A DNA stretch of 64,000 nt, taken from the NCBI GenBank assembly GCA_046726315.1, contig JBKPAG010000007.1:124001-188000 (forward strand), in the 5' to 3' direction. Under the pieces are notes generated by a model that saw only the letters and a program-made list of their open reading frames with translations, had not been told where the DNA came from and ran no database searches. Source of the stretch: JACVRX01 sp046726315. GTDB taxonomy: Bacteria; Actinomycetota; Actinomycetes; Jiangellales; Jiangellaceae. Made by a program: the position numbers and the translations under genes. This document shows, piece by piece, positions 8,871 to 18,265 of this stretch (position 1 is its first letter; the number at the start of each line of letters is the position of its first letter).

Positions 8871-9116
8871 GTGAGGCGCAACCCGAGCTTGACGATGAAG
8901 ACCCTGGTAGGCGTCACGGTGGCGGTGGGAAGTCTGTGGCTGGGCACTGGGGTCGCCGTAGCAGCACCGCCTGACCCGACTACCACCCCCGACCTGCCTG
9001 GATGCCGCGGCAACATCATCGCCACGGTGACGCTGTTCTTCGGGACCGGGGTTGGCCATGAGCATGGCCCGGAGACACCGGCAATCGTCGCGGGCGTGCA
9101 AGAGTTCTGGTGTTAG
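8871..9116 (+). CDS. small secreted protein
   Basis: 81 residues from GTG at 8871, six bases after GGAGGCGGG. A signal peptide is clear (MKTLVGVTVAVGSLWLGTGV, cleavage after VAVA near residue 31). The mature ~50 residues have two cysteines and a GHEHGPETP stretch that recalls HEEGSQTHG in the protein at 6622. No family is recognised. The stretch from 9117 to 9634 after it has no gene I can support. Confidence 0.6.
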   Translation: MRRNPSLTMKTLVGVTVAVGSLWLGTGVAVAAPPDPTTTPDLPGCRGNIIATVTLFFGTGVGHEHGPETPAIVAGVQEFWC

Positions 9117-9634
9117 CCTCGGGCGTTCATCGAGGTTGATCTTGTGAGCGGCTCGCGGGTCTGTTCTCGGTCGTCGGGGCTGGGGCTGGCGGGCGAGCTC
9201 GTCGCTTTCGCCTCGGCCTCGGCGAGCCACGGGAGTACACGGACCGCCTTCGTCTGACCGCTGTCGCCAAGCGGTCTACGTTCGCCTCGCTGACGCACGC
9301 TGCCGGACGAACGCGATCTGGCTGGACGGTGCCGACGTGAGGCGGCGCTGAACGGCTGCCAGGTGGTTGATTCCCGTCGCGCGGTGTTGCATTCACGAGC
9401 GTGGATGCAACCGGAGCTTCATCGCCGGGGTTGACTAGGGCGTTCTCCGTGCGGTGGGAATTAATTGCGCCGGTGTATCGGGGTGTTCGGCACGACGACC
9501 ACGGTTCGTTGGGCGGCACCTCGCACCACCTCAGCACTGCGCGCGATATGAGGAGAATTGCACACCGGGGTCACTAAGCCGGGTCGGCCCTATCAATTGA
9601 TCCCACCTCACCGCCCAATATCGCCTTCGATCCG

Positions 9635-9775
9635 TTGGCAATGCAGTTGGCACCCTGCCAATTGGCAATCGCTTGGCAACGGTTGGCAATGCGGCCCTGA
9701 CCTGGGAAACACGTTGGCATCCGTTGGCACCGAGGGAGGTTGGCAATAACCAACCCTAGGGGTTGGCAATGCCAA
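9635..9775. repeat. TTGGCA iteron array, putative replication origin
   Basis: Nine direct copies of TTGGCA start at 9635, 9647, 9662, 9673, 9683, 9714, 9724, 9740 and 9763, most within GTTGGCAAT. Two inverted copies (TGCCAA) start at 9656 and 9770. They make two palindromes: a perfect 12-mer at 9656-9667 and TTGGCA-A-TGCCAA at 9763-9775. CCAACC/GGTTGG adds another dyad at 9751-9765. The array lies just past the 3' end of the Prim-Pol/AAA gene. Clustered short repeats beside a replication gene are typical of iteron-controlled origins; an origin role is inferred. Confidence 0.65.
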
Positions 9776-9797
9776 TTTGATCAAGAGAGGAGGATAC

Positions 9798-11365
9798 TCA
9801 GCCGTCACCGCGAGCCCTGCGAACGTCACGAATGAGGTCACGTGCTCGACGCTCCTGAACACCGAGCTGCGCCTTCAGCCGCAACGCGCGCGACCGGTCG
9901 CTATCGTCCGGGTAGTCGCTGAGATCCCTCTCGATGACCGCGAGACGTTCGGCCTCCGCGAGCACCGTCTCGCCCGGCGATAGCCACGTCAGCGTCGGAT
10001 AGTCCGCGCGGTACGCCGCGCCGAGTCGACGCTTGTCCGCAATCTTGGACTTCTCGCAGGTTAGCCAGCCGTCCGCGAGATGCCACTCGACCGCAACGAG
10101 CTGTGACCACGCCGACGAGCCGCGCAGCCGACGCTCGCCCGCTAGGCCGGGATGCCCAACGGCGACGGTGGCCGCACCCCACGCCGCGGAGATTCGCTTC
10201 AGCGTGCCGATCACCGGTACGACGTCGCGGACGCCGTTGTCGTCCGCCATGCCCATGCCGTAGATGACGTCGAAGATCACCAGCCCCGGTCGCTCGTCGG
10301 CGTACTCGTTCAGCAGCCAGTCCACGTCGTCACCGCGGATGAGATCGACGGGCTCGTCGAGGATGAACACCCGGTCGGCCGCTTGGTCCCAGAGTGGGTG
10401 GTTCTTCCAGCGCGCGCCAAAGTCGTGCAACCCCTCGCTGGCGATCCAGAGCACGTTGCGTGGCTGAACGACGCTGTGGCCGCGCCAGCCCCAGTTCGCC
10501 GCCACGCACAGCGCCCAGTCGCGTGTGAGCAGCGACTTGCCCGCCTCCTTTGGACCGCCCAGGATGTTGAACTCGGCGGCGAGCACGTTTGTGATGATCG
10601 CTTCCGGCTGGGGCACATCGGCGTACGCGCGGGCCGTGCGCTTCGGCCTGGGACCACGGGCCTGCGCCAGCTCGAAGGCGTCGGCGTACCGCGCGGCCTC
10701 GCGCTTGACGTAGATTCGCCCGGCCTCCTGTCGAACCTCGGGTGGAAGCTGCGCCGGCTCGTCGTTCGTCCCCAGATTCTGGGCCCACGCGATCAGATGG
10801 GCGTCCGGCCGGTCGCCGGCTGGGTAGCGCTGCCACACGTCGTCGACCAACTTGATGACGTGCTCGTTCGTCCACGGGTCCGACGGATCGCACGTGAGAT
10901 ACGTCGACATGACCATGCCGGCCTCTAGGATCGCCGAGCTGCGCGTGTAGCCCCGCGTGCGCATCCAGCCGATGCCGCGCAGCAGGTGCTCGCGCTGACC
11001 GCCGCACGCGACGGACGGTCCCTCCTGCAGCCATCGGTCGAAGTCCAGCGACTCGTGGCCTTGGTCGACTTGCCCATTGGCCGAGGTGGTGGTTGATCGG
11101 GCGTGTAATACAGCGAGCAGCTCGGGTGGCGCCGGCGCGATCGGCTGGCCGGGGTTTCTCCACTCGTACCAGCGACCCGACCGATGGTTGGACGGGCACA
11201 CTATGACGTACCCGCCGACGCCCTGCACGTCGATGCCGGGCACCTTCTTGCCGTTCGCCCACAGCCGTCCCTTGCGCACCTCGGTGCCGTTGGACCCGTA
11301 GACCAGGTGAATGCCACCGCCGCCGGTGAGCTGCGCCAGCGTTGTTGGGAGCGTGAACCCTTGCC
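9798..11365 (-). pseudogene. Prim-Pol / AAA-ATPase replication protein, N-terminus lost
   Basis: From ATG at 11279 the frame codes 493 residues; it is open further to about 11365, adding the last strand of the primase domain (AQLTGGGGIHLVYGSNG). Visible Prim-Pol marks are that GGGIHL segment and IDVQGVGGYVIVCPS near residue 20. An AAA_25/RepA-type ATPase follows with a P-loop G-G-P-K-E-A-G-K-S near residue 242 and Walker B-like LVIFDVIYG near 330. In bifunctional primase-polymerases the catalytic acidic residues sit in the first ~130 residues, and these are missing: at about 11370 the sequence changes to a dehydrogenase on the other strand. It is the replication protein of the element, now broken at its head. 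Confidence 0.75.
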
Positions 11366-11369
11366 CCGC

Positions 11370-11885
11370 GTGGCCGGGCCGACAACGGGAGCCATCGGCT
11401 CAGCCGCGGTGCAACTGTTGAAGAGTCTCGGTGCCGATGTGACTGCTACCTGCGAGACGGAGAATGTGGAGCTGGTTCGGGGCTTGGGCGCTGACAGAGT
11501 CATCGACTTCACGGCCGAGAACTTCACCAAGGACGAGCAGACATACGACGTGGTCCTGGATGCGGTGGGCAAGAGCTCGTTCGGCCGATGCAGGCGACTG
11601 TTGAAGCCGGGCGGGACCTACCTCTCGTCGGATCTGGGTCCGCTGTCCCAGAATCCGATCCTGGCTCTCATCACGCCGCTGTTTGGCGGCAAGAAGGTCA
11701 TGTTTCCCATTCCGCAGCATGACCAGGAGATGGTGTTGCATTTCAAGGAACTGATCGAGTCCGGGGAGTTCAAGCCGCTCATCGACAGACGGTATCCGTT
11801 GGACCGGATCGTCGAGGCTTACAAGTACGTCGAGACCGGGCAGAAGATCGGCAATGTCGTGATCAGCGTCCAGGCCTCGAACTAG
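11370..11885 (+). pseudogene. zinc-type alcohol dehydrogenase / quinone oxidoreductase, N-terminus lost
   Basis: Homology begins at TTGAIGSAAVQLLKSLGADV, the NAD(P)-binding glycine motif that normally lies near residue 150 of a medium-chain dehydrogenase. It runs to the normal C-terminus (IGNVVISVQASN). The whole catalytic GroES-like domain is absent and no plausible start is present. The break abuts the broken 5' end of the replication gene on the other strand, so one rearrangement probably truncated both. Confidence 0.8.
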
Positions 11886-11942
11886 GGGAGCGAGTTGCGA
11901 GGCTGGTCGCGCCTCGTGGATTTGCAGGATCGCGACGATCCC

Positions 11943-13178
11943 TCAGCTTTCACTGCCTCTCAACCGTACGTCGACCCAGACCAGCCGGTGGTCCGAGCTC
12001 GGGAACGGGAATGTGCCGACCAGCCGGAACAGCGGGTCGTTGGAGAGCGGCCAGAAGACTTCGGCATCGCCGATGCGCAGGTCCTTGCTCGGCAGCACGT
12101 AGTCCGCACGTAGGTTGCCCGGCGCGGTGTCGGCGAAGTCGGCTGTGTCGAAGCGCGGGTCGCTCAGGTGCGTGAGGTTCGCGCCGCCCTGCAGCGCCGA
12201 CTGCTCGACGGCACCCTCGCTGTCCGGGGTGACGCTCGTGTTCACCCGCGGGTGCTCGATCAGCTGCTGGATAGCGCCCGGGATGCTGTCGCCGTCGAGC
12301 GGGTCGGAGTTCTGGTCCCCGACGATCACGAACGACGCCCCTGGGGCAAGCCCGCCGGTGCGGCCCTCGTCGTCGTAGATGTAGCGCGCGCTCGTGCCGG
12401 GTGTGATGTAGTCGGCCCAGAACCGGATCTCGTCGAAGTTGCGGGTGCCGTTGCGGTCCTCGGGGCCGTCGAAGACCGGTGGTGTCGGGTGGCTGGCGAG
12501 CAGGTGGACGGTCTCGCCGTCGACGCTGATCGGCAGATCCCAGTGGCTCTTCGAGGACAGCCGGAAGACGTCGAGCTCGTCGGGGGAGTACCAGTCGGCC
12601 GGCGTGGGTGTCGCCGGGTCGTCGGGCAGTCGTGCGCCGGGCATGTCCTTCCACAGGAACGTCTGGAAGGTCCGGGCGCCCGGGACGTCGATCGGGTGTT
12701 GCGAGAGGACGAGCATGCCGAACTGGCCGGGGAAGAAGCCGAAGCCGAGCGCGTCGTCGGGACCACCCACGACGCCGTTGTTGTTGAGGTCGAACCCGGA
12801 CGGCACGCCGGTGTTGGACGGTGCGATGAAGACGTAGTCGTAACGGATCGGCTCGGCACCACCCTGCGACACCTCGAGGTAGTTGGACCGGAACAGGTCC
12901 GCCGCCTTCGGGTCGTAATCGAACTCGTTGATCAGCAAGACCTCTGGCCGGGTCCGCTGGATGATCTCCGCGACCGTGGCCGCCTGTTCGTTGTCGGGAG
13001 TTGAAAGATCGGCCAGGAGCTGACCCTCGGCGTTGCGGTTGAGCGAGGCGTTAAACGTCGCGAATCGCACGGTGTCGCGATCGCCGTGCTGCCCGTCCGC
13101 ATGTGCCGGCAAGGCGAGGGGTAAGAGCAGGGCGATGGAGGCGGCGACGAGCGCCGGCCGGACCACCCGCTTGGTCAT
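11943..13178 (-). CDS. secreted endonuclease/exonuclease/phosphatase-fold protein
   Basis: 411 residues from ATG at 13178 directly behind GGAGGAGAC. A signal peptide (VAASIALLLPLALPAHA) is followed by the EEP fold: VRFATFNASLN near residue 38, LLINEFDYDP near 78, LLASHPTPPVFDGPEDRNG near 228, VIVGDQNSDPLDG near 290 and the C-terminal SSDHRLVWVDV. The N/E/D-N/H pattern gives a complete metal-dependent phosphodiesterase site. Exported relatives act on nucleic acid, lipid or phosphate esters outside the cell; the substrate cannot be read from the sequence. Confidence 0.85.
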   Translation of the reverse strand: MTKRVVRPALVAASIALLLPLALPAHADGQHGDRDTVRFATFNASLNRNAEGQLLADLSTPDNEQAATVAEIIQRTRPEVLLINEFDYDPKAADLFRSNYLEVSQGGAEPIRYDYVFIAPSNTGVPSGFDLNNNGVVGGPDDALGFGFFPGQFGMLVLSQHPIDVPGARTFQTFLWKDMPGARLPDDPATPTPADWYSPDELDVFRLSSKSHWDLPISVDGETVHLLASHPTPPVFDGPEDRNGTRNFDEIRFWADYITPGTSARYIYDDEGRTGGLAPGASFVIVGDQNSDPLDGDSIPGAIQQLIEHPRVNTSVTPDSEGAVEQSALQGGANLTHLSDPRFDTADFADTAPGNLRADYVLPSKDLRIGDAEVFWPLSNDPLFRLVGTFPFPSSDHRLVWVDVRLRGSES

Positions 13179-13380
13179 GTCTCCTCCAACGGAAGTGGCC
13201 GGTTGTGCCGAAGACCATGAGTACGCGTTGAACGTGACTCGTAGTTGACCTGGACGCTAACGCATGTCGGCGCCCGTGAATACGACGAGCGCGGCAGATG
13301 GTGACCCCAGCGCTCGCGCGATCTACAACCGCGCAGGTCAGCTCCCGAGCCTCATCACGTCTGCGCCGTAGAGTTCAGGC

Positions 13381-16300
13381 GTGGGGGCTGGCGTATCCGG
13401 GCCAGCGGCACCCGCCTATGGCTTGGAGTCGGCGTACGTGCCGCGGCTCCTGCCCGCGTGGGCCGCGGCCGAGGTCGAGGCCGCTCATCGCGTGGTCGAG
13501 GGCAGTCTGGTGCTGTTCGACGTTACGGGTTTCACTCGGCTGACCGAGCGCCTCGCACGCCGTGGCCGGGAAGGCGCTGAAGAACTGAGCGATGTCCTTG
13601 ACACGGTTTTCGGGGGGCTGCTGGCCGCGGCCGACGATGAGGGCGCCGACCTGCTGAAGTGGGGCGGTGATGCCGTGCTGCTGCTCTTCGACGGGCCGCA
13701 CCACACCCGGCGCGCGGGGAGAGCCGCCGTGCGGATGCATCGTGCGCTCGGCAGAGATGGGCGTGTGTCCACGTCCATCGGCCGGGTGGTGCTACGCGCG
13801 TCCACCGGTATGGATTCGGGCCCAGTCAATCTGGTTCTGGCCGGAGACCCGTCCCAACATCGCGAGCTCTTGGTGTTGGGTCCGACGTCGACCCGGGTGA
13901 CCATGCTGGAGCGGGCAGCCGGGGTCGGTCAGGTGCTGGTCGGAAGGGCCGCCGCCGCAAATCTGCGTACCGGCGTGGTCGGCCCTTGGCAGGATCCGGG
14001 TCACCGACTCGTGGGAATGCCCGCAGTTGCGGAGATCACTCGACCCCAGATCGTCGGGGCTCGGCCGGATATCGGAGCGCTGCGGTTGCTGCCACCGCAG
14101 TTGCGGACGTATCTGTCCCAGTCGTCGCGCGAACCCGAGCACCGGACAGTGGCGGTCGCCTTCCTGCGGTTCGACGGGACCGATGCTCTGCTGGCTGACG
14201 ACGGCCCGGACGCACTGACGGCCGCAATCGACGAGTTGGTACGCAACGTCCAGGACGTGACGGCGGCCCACGAGGTGTCCTTCCACGAGACCGACGTGGA
14301 CACGGATGGCGGGAAGATCATGCTGGTGGCCGGAGCGCCACGCAGTGCTGGTGACGACACCGATCGTCTCCTCGCCACCGTTCGCAGAGCTGTCGACCGA
14401 GCTGGTCGGCTGTCGTTGCGGGCTGGTGTGGCGCATGGTCGGGTGTTCACTGGTGACCTCGGCTCCGCCAGCCGCCGGACCTACTCGGTCAAGGGCGATG
14501 CCGTGAACCTGGCCGCCCGCCTCGCCTCGCATGCCCGACCCGGCTCGGTGCTCATGGCGGCCGACGTTCTCGACCACGCCCGGGGGTCCTACGTCGTCAT
14601 GGATGTGGCACCGCTGGGTCTGAAGGGTCGCAGCATGCCGGTACCCACGGTGGCCCTTGGCCAGGTAGTCGAGCGCCGGAGAAACCAGGACCCGGAGGAC
14701 CTGCTGGTCGGTCGGGACGAGGAACTGGCCACATTAGAGGCAGCCGTCGAGCAGCTGGCCCGCGGTCGTGGCTCGGTCGTCGAGGTCGTCGGCGAGCCCG
14801 GCATCGGCAAGAGCCGACTGGTCGACGAGCTGGTGGCGCGCACGCCTGGGATCGCGGTTCTGCGCTGCGACTGTGAGCGCACGGGAGCGGGGACGCCGTA
14901 CCTCCCTGTCCGGCGGATGCTGCATCAGGTACTGGGAATGAGCGGTGCCGACGACCCCGCGACTCTCGGACGTCAGCTCTCCGAGCGGGTAGCGGCCGCC
15001 TGCCCGGATCTCGTGCCGTGGCTGTCGCTGCTGGGCGTCGTGCTCGACGTGAGCCTGCCGGCCGCGCCGGAAGTCACTGATCTGGAGGAGCGCTACCGCG
15101 CCGAACGGGTGGCCGGGCTGGTCGCGGAACTATTCGAACGGCTCCTGGTCGAACCCACCCTGCTGGTCATCGAAGATGCCCACCTCGCCGACCCGGCCAG
15201 CGCAGGCGTGCTGGCCGCCGTCGCCGCACGGGCCGACAAGCATCCTTGGCTCGTGGCGGTCACCCGCGTGGTCCGTTCCTCCGGCTGGGTCCCGACGCCG
15301 AACGTACGGGTCGACCTGGGGCCGCTCTCCCCTACGGCATCCGTCGTCCTGGCCGAGATCGCGACGCCGGGACAGCCGCTCCCGCCTGCGATCGCGGAGG
15401 CGCTGGCTGCTCGCGCGGGTGGACATCCACTCTTGATACGCGAGCTTGCCCGGGCCGCGGCTCGGGGGGAGCACCCGGACGAGCTTCCCTCGACCGTCGA
15501 GGAGCTCGCCGCCGTACAGATTGACAGGTTGCCTGCACCCGACCGCTTCCTGCTGCGACTTGCCGCTGTGCTGGGCAATGACTTCGGCGCGGATCTGCTG
15601 CTGGCAATGCTCGAGGACCAGGATGATGAGCAGCCGCTCTCCGGACTGCTCACCCGGCTGGACGGCCTGCTCGTGGAAGAGCGACGAGGCTGGCTGCGGT
15701 TCCAGCATCAGATGCTGCGGGAGGTCGCCTACGCCGGGCTTTCCTATCGGAGACGCCGCGAATTTCATGCGCGGGCCGCAGCAGTGCTGGAGGAGAGCAC
15801 GTCGGCCGCTTCCCGTCGTCCGGAGATCTTGGCGCTGCACTACTTCGTCGCCGGCCGTTACGATCGGGCGTGGCGCTTCGCCCGTCAGGCAGGTGAGCGA
15901 GCGGCTGCACGGTACGCGCCGGCGGCCGCGGCGGAGGCTTACGATCGAGCCGCAGAGGCGGCTCGCCGCTCACCGGAGATCGGGGAGGACGAGCGTTCCA
16001 CCGACCTCGAGGCCCTCGCCGATGCGCTGTTCCTTGCGGGACGCTCGGCCGAGGCAGCTGACGCCTATCGGCAAGCACTGCGGACCGGACCCAGCGAGCC
16101 TCTCCGTGTGGCGCACCTGGCGCTCAAACTGGCTCGGGTCGAGCAGCGTCGCGGCCGGTACGCCGTCGCGCTGCGCCGGACCAGTCTGGGACTCCGGGCG
16201 CTGAGTGGGATCGACGGCGCGCAAGCGAGTGCTGCCCGAGCACGGTTGCAGGCGCGGTACGCGGTGTGCCGGGTCAGTCAGGGCCGCTACCCCGACGCTC

Positions 16301-17217
16301 GGCGATGGGCGCAGCGCGCGGTCGTGGAAGCCACAGCCGCCGGTGAACTGGATGCGCTTGCTCAGGCACACCTGGTGCTGCATACCGTCGAACTCTGGTC
16401 TGGCGGCCCCGAAGGCGAGCGGCACGGCGAGACAGCGCTGCGCGTGTTCGAACAACTGGGTGACCTTGGCGGGCAGGCACACGCACTGAACAACCTCGCC
16501 GTTCGTCGTCTCGTCGAGGGTCGCTGGCCGGACGCGTTGCCGATGTTTGCTCGCGCGGCCGAGTCCTTCCGCCGAGTGGGCGATGCCACGGACGCCGCCA
16601 ATGCGGAGTACAACCGAGCTGACATCCTGGTCCGTCAGGGCCGTTACGACGATGCGTGGCCGTTGCTTCAGCAGACACTGCGTATCGCCCGCGCGGTAGG
16701 TGATGAGGAACTCGTTGCCCTGGTGCTCAAGGAGCAGGGCCGTGCTCGCAGCCGCGCTGGCGCTGTGGGCGAGGGCCTGGAACTACTGGGCAGAGCCCGC
16801 GCTCTGTTGGTCGACTTGGGTGAGCCGCACGAGGTGGTGGACACCGACGTCGCCGCTGCCGAGGCGCATCTGCTCGCGGACCGGCCCGAGCGGGCGTTGA
16901 CTCTCATCGAGGTAGCCCTGACGGAGGCCAAATCCCTGCGGGCCGCGACTCTGCTGCCGTCGGCACACCGGGTTCATGCCACCACACTCTTCGTCAGCGG
17001 TGTCCTGGCGCCAGCCCGTACCGCGTTGGCCGAGGGTCTGCGGTACAGCTCGTCGCCTGACGTCGGACTCGAGCGGGGCTTACTCATGGCCGTCGCGGCC
17101 CGAATAGCCCACCATGACCAGGATCCCGACGCAGACCGGCTCGAGCAGGAAGCCGCCGCGGCTCTCCAATCGCTTGGCGTCGTCCGGGTGCCGCTGCCCG
17201 ACTTCGTCGTCGAATGA
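13381..17217 (+). CDS. twin class III nucleotide cyclase with AAA ATPase and TPR repeats
   Basis: 1278 residues. Two cyclase-type domains come first: about 40-180 with LFDVTGFT (Asp47) and LLKWGGDA (Lys93, Asp97), and about 250-420 with VKGDAVNLAARL (Asn376, Arg380). The first keeps the metal aspartates and base-recognition lysine but lacks the N-x-x-x-R pair; the second has the Asn/Arg pair, so together they could form one active site. An AAA_16/STAND ATPase follows (P-loop GEPGIGKS at 471-478, LLVIEDAH Walker B near 597), then about 400 residues of TPR-like helices. It resembles large actinobacterial signal-transducing ATPases but has no DNA-binding HTH. Whether it makes cAMP is not shown. 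Confidence 0.85.
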   Translation: MGAGVSGPAAPAYGLESAYVPRLLPAWAAAEVEAAHRVVEGSLVLFDVTGFTRLTERLARRGREGAEELSDVLDTVFGGLLAAADDEGADLLKWGGDAVLLLFDGPHHTRRAGRAAVRMHRALGRDGRVSTSIGRVVLRASTGMDSGPVNLVLAGDPSQHRELLVLGPTSTRVTMLERAAGVGQVLVGRAAAANLRTGVVGPWQDPGHRLVGMPAVAEITRPQIVGARPDIGALRLLPPQLRTYLSQSSREPEHRTVAVAFLRFDGTDALLADDGPDALTAAIDELVRNVQDVTAAHEVSFHETDVDTDGGKIMLVAGAPRSAGDDTDRLLATVRRAVDRAGRLSLRAGVAHGRVFTGDLGSASRRTYSVKGDAVNLAARLASHARPGSVLMAADVLDHARGSYVVMDVAPLGLKGRSMPVPTVALGQVVERRRNQDPEDLLVGRDEELATLEAAVEQLARGRGSVVEVVGEPGIGKSRLVDELVARTPGIAVLRCDCERTGAGTPYLPVRRMLHQVLGMSGADDPATLGRQLSERVAAACPDLVPWLSLLGVVLDVSLPAAPEVTDLEERYRAERVAGLVAELFERLLVEPTLLVIEDAHLADPASAGVLAAVAARADKHPWLVAVTRVVRSSGWVPTPNVRVDLGPLSPTASVVLAEIATPGQPLPPAIAEALAARAGGHPLLIRELARAAARGEHPDELPSTVEELAAVQIDRLPAPDRFLLRLAAVLGNDFGADLLLAMLEDQDDEQPLSGLLTRLDGLLVEERRGWLRFQHQMLREVAYAGLSYRRRREFHARAAAVLEESTSAASRRPEILALHYFVAGRYDRAWRFARQAGERAAARYAPAAAAEAYDRAAEAARRSPEIGEDERSTDLEALADALFLAGRSAEAADAYRQALRTGPSEPLRVAHLALKLARVEQRRGRYAVALRRTSLGLRALSGIDGAQASAARARLQARYAVCRVSQGRYPDARRWAQRAVVEATAAGELDALAQAHLVLHTVELWSGGPEGERHGETALRVFEQLGDLGGQAHALNNLAVRRLVEGRWPDALPMFARAAESFRRVGDATDAANAEYNRADILVRQGRYDDAWPLLQQTLRIARAVGDEELVALVLKEQGRARSRAGAVGEGLELLGRARALLVDLGEPHEVVDTDVAAAEAHLLADRPERALTLIEVALTEAKSLRAATLLPSAHRVHATTLFVSGVLAPARTALAEGLRYSSSPDVGLERGLLMAVAARIAHHDQDPDADRLEQEAAAALQSLGVVRVPLPDFVVE

Positions 17218-17218
17218 G

Positions 17219-18166
17219 CTACGGGTGACTGCAGCGAGCGTCGTACTCGAAGAGCAGATAGGAATACAGGTCGCCATCGTGACGGGTGCTCTGCACAAAG
17301 TCGACGCACGCCTGCTGGTCCTCACCGAGAACACCTTTCGCCGGGCATGGCGGGGCCTCCTCGAGCGGACCAGTGTTGGTGAGGTCGACGAGCAGGGGGA
17401 GCTTCGGCACGCCGTCGCCGCCACACAGCACCTTGTCGCAAGCGACGATCAGCGTTGCTGGATTCTGCTGGCTGTATAGCGGCTGACCAAGGGTGTCCTT
17501 GAGGTCGGCCACGGCCATGGCAACCAATGCACTGGTGTCCCCAGCGCTACGGCAGTCGGCGATCCCATCGCACGATCCAAGTGACAGGGTGACATTCCCG
17601 CGAGCGCCGTTCGGCAGCAGCAGGTAAGCACACGTCGGTACGTCGGGGGTCGGTGCAGCGCAGGTCGGATCCGAGAGTTCGAATGACTCTCCTGGCGTCG
17701 CCGCATCGCCAACGGCGGTGAGCGCTACGTCGACGGTGAAATCGTCCGGGTCCAACCTCACCCCGGAATCCGATCGCACGCGAAGATCGACGCCGTTCGC
17801 GTATGGCGCATAGGTCGCCCCGGAGATGGTGGCACCGGTGCCGTTGCGCGGAATGATCGCTGTTGTAATGCCGCCGAGCCCACCCGGGCCGGCCACCTGC
17901 TCGAGGGCGATCGTCGTTGCCTTGGACACGGTCGTCGGTTGCCCGTCGGTGCCGAGGACGTCGACCACGACATCGAAGGGGCGGTCCTGGACCGGGGCGG
18001 CCAGCCCGGACCCGGTATCCGTGACCGCCACAACTGAGAGGAAGCCCTTGACCGGCTCCGCCCCGGCAGGCGCGGAAGCCCCGGCCATGGCCAGTGCCGC
18101 CGTGAGAACCGTGGCACTGACCACCATGACCGAGCGCCTAGCCGGCGGGGTTTTGCCTAATCGCAT
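17219..18166 (-). CDS. secreted hypothetical protein
   Basis: 315 residues from ATG at 18166 after GGAGGGG; a longer frame from 18223 lacks a ribosome site. The signal peptide is SVMVVSATVLTAALAMAGAS with cleavage near AGA. The mature part is Thr/Gly/Pro-rich beta-type sequence with about ten cysteines in pairs (LSDPTCAAPTPDVPTC, LGSCDGIADC, CDKVLCGGDG), suggesting several disulfides. No known domain is recognised. It is convergent with the cyclase gene, nearly touching its end. Confidence 0.65.
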   Translation of the reverse strand: MRLGKTPPARRSVMVVSATVLTAALAMAGASAPAGAEPVKGFLSVVAVTDTGSGLAAPVQDRPFDVVVDVLGTDGQPTTVSKATTIALEQVAGPGGLGGITTAIIPRNGTGATISGATYAPYANGVDLRVRSDSGVRLDPDDFTVDVALTAVGDAATPGESFELSDPTCAAPTPDVPTCAYLLLPNGARGNVTLSLGSCDGIADCRSAGDTSALVAMAVADLKDTLGQPLYSQQNPATLIVACDKVLCGGDGVPKLPLLVDLTNTGPLEEAPPCPAKGVLGEDQQACVDFVQSTRHDGDLYSYLLFEYDARCSHP

Positions 18167-18265
18167 GATGTCGCCCCTCCCCACATACCCTGAGACATCG
18201 AGCCACTGTCGAGAGTGACCCACTAGAAGTATCGGGTCAATGCACCTCGCAAAAGACGGACGTCG

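Noticed and set aside
9127..9537. 136-codon minus-strand ORF before the iterons
   Set aside because: The composition is Arg/Pro-rich as expected for a non-coding frame, with no ribosome site or family.
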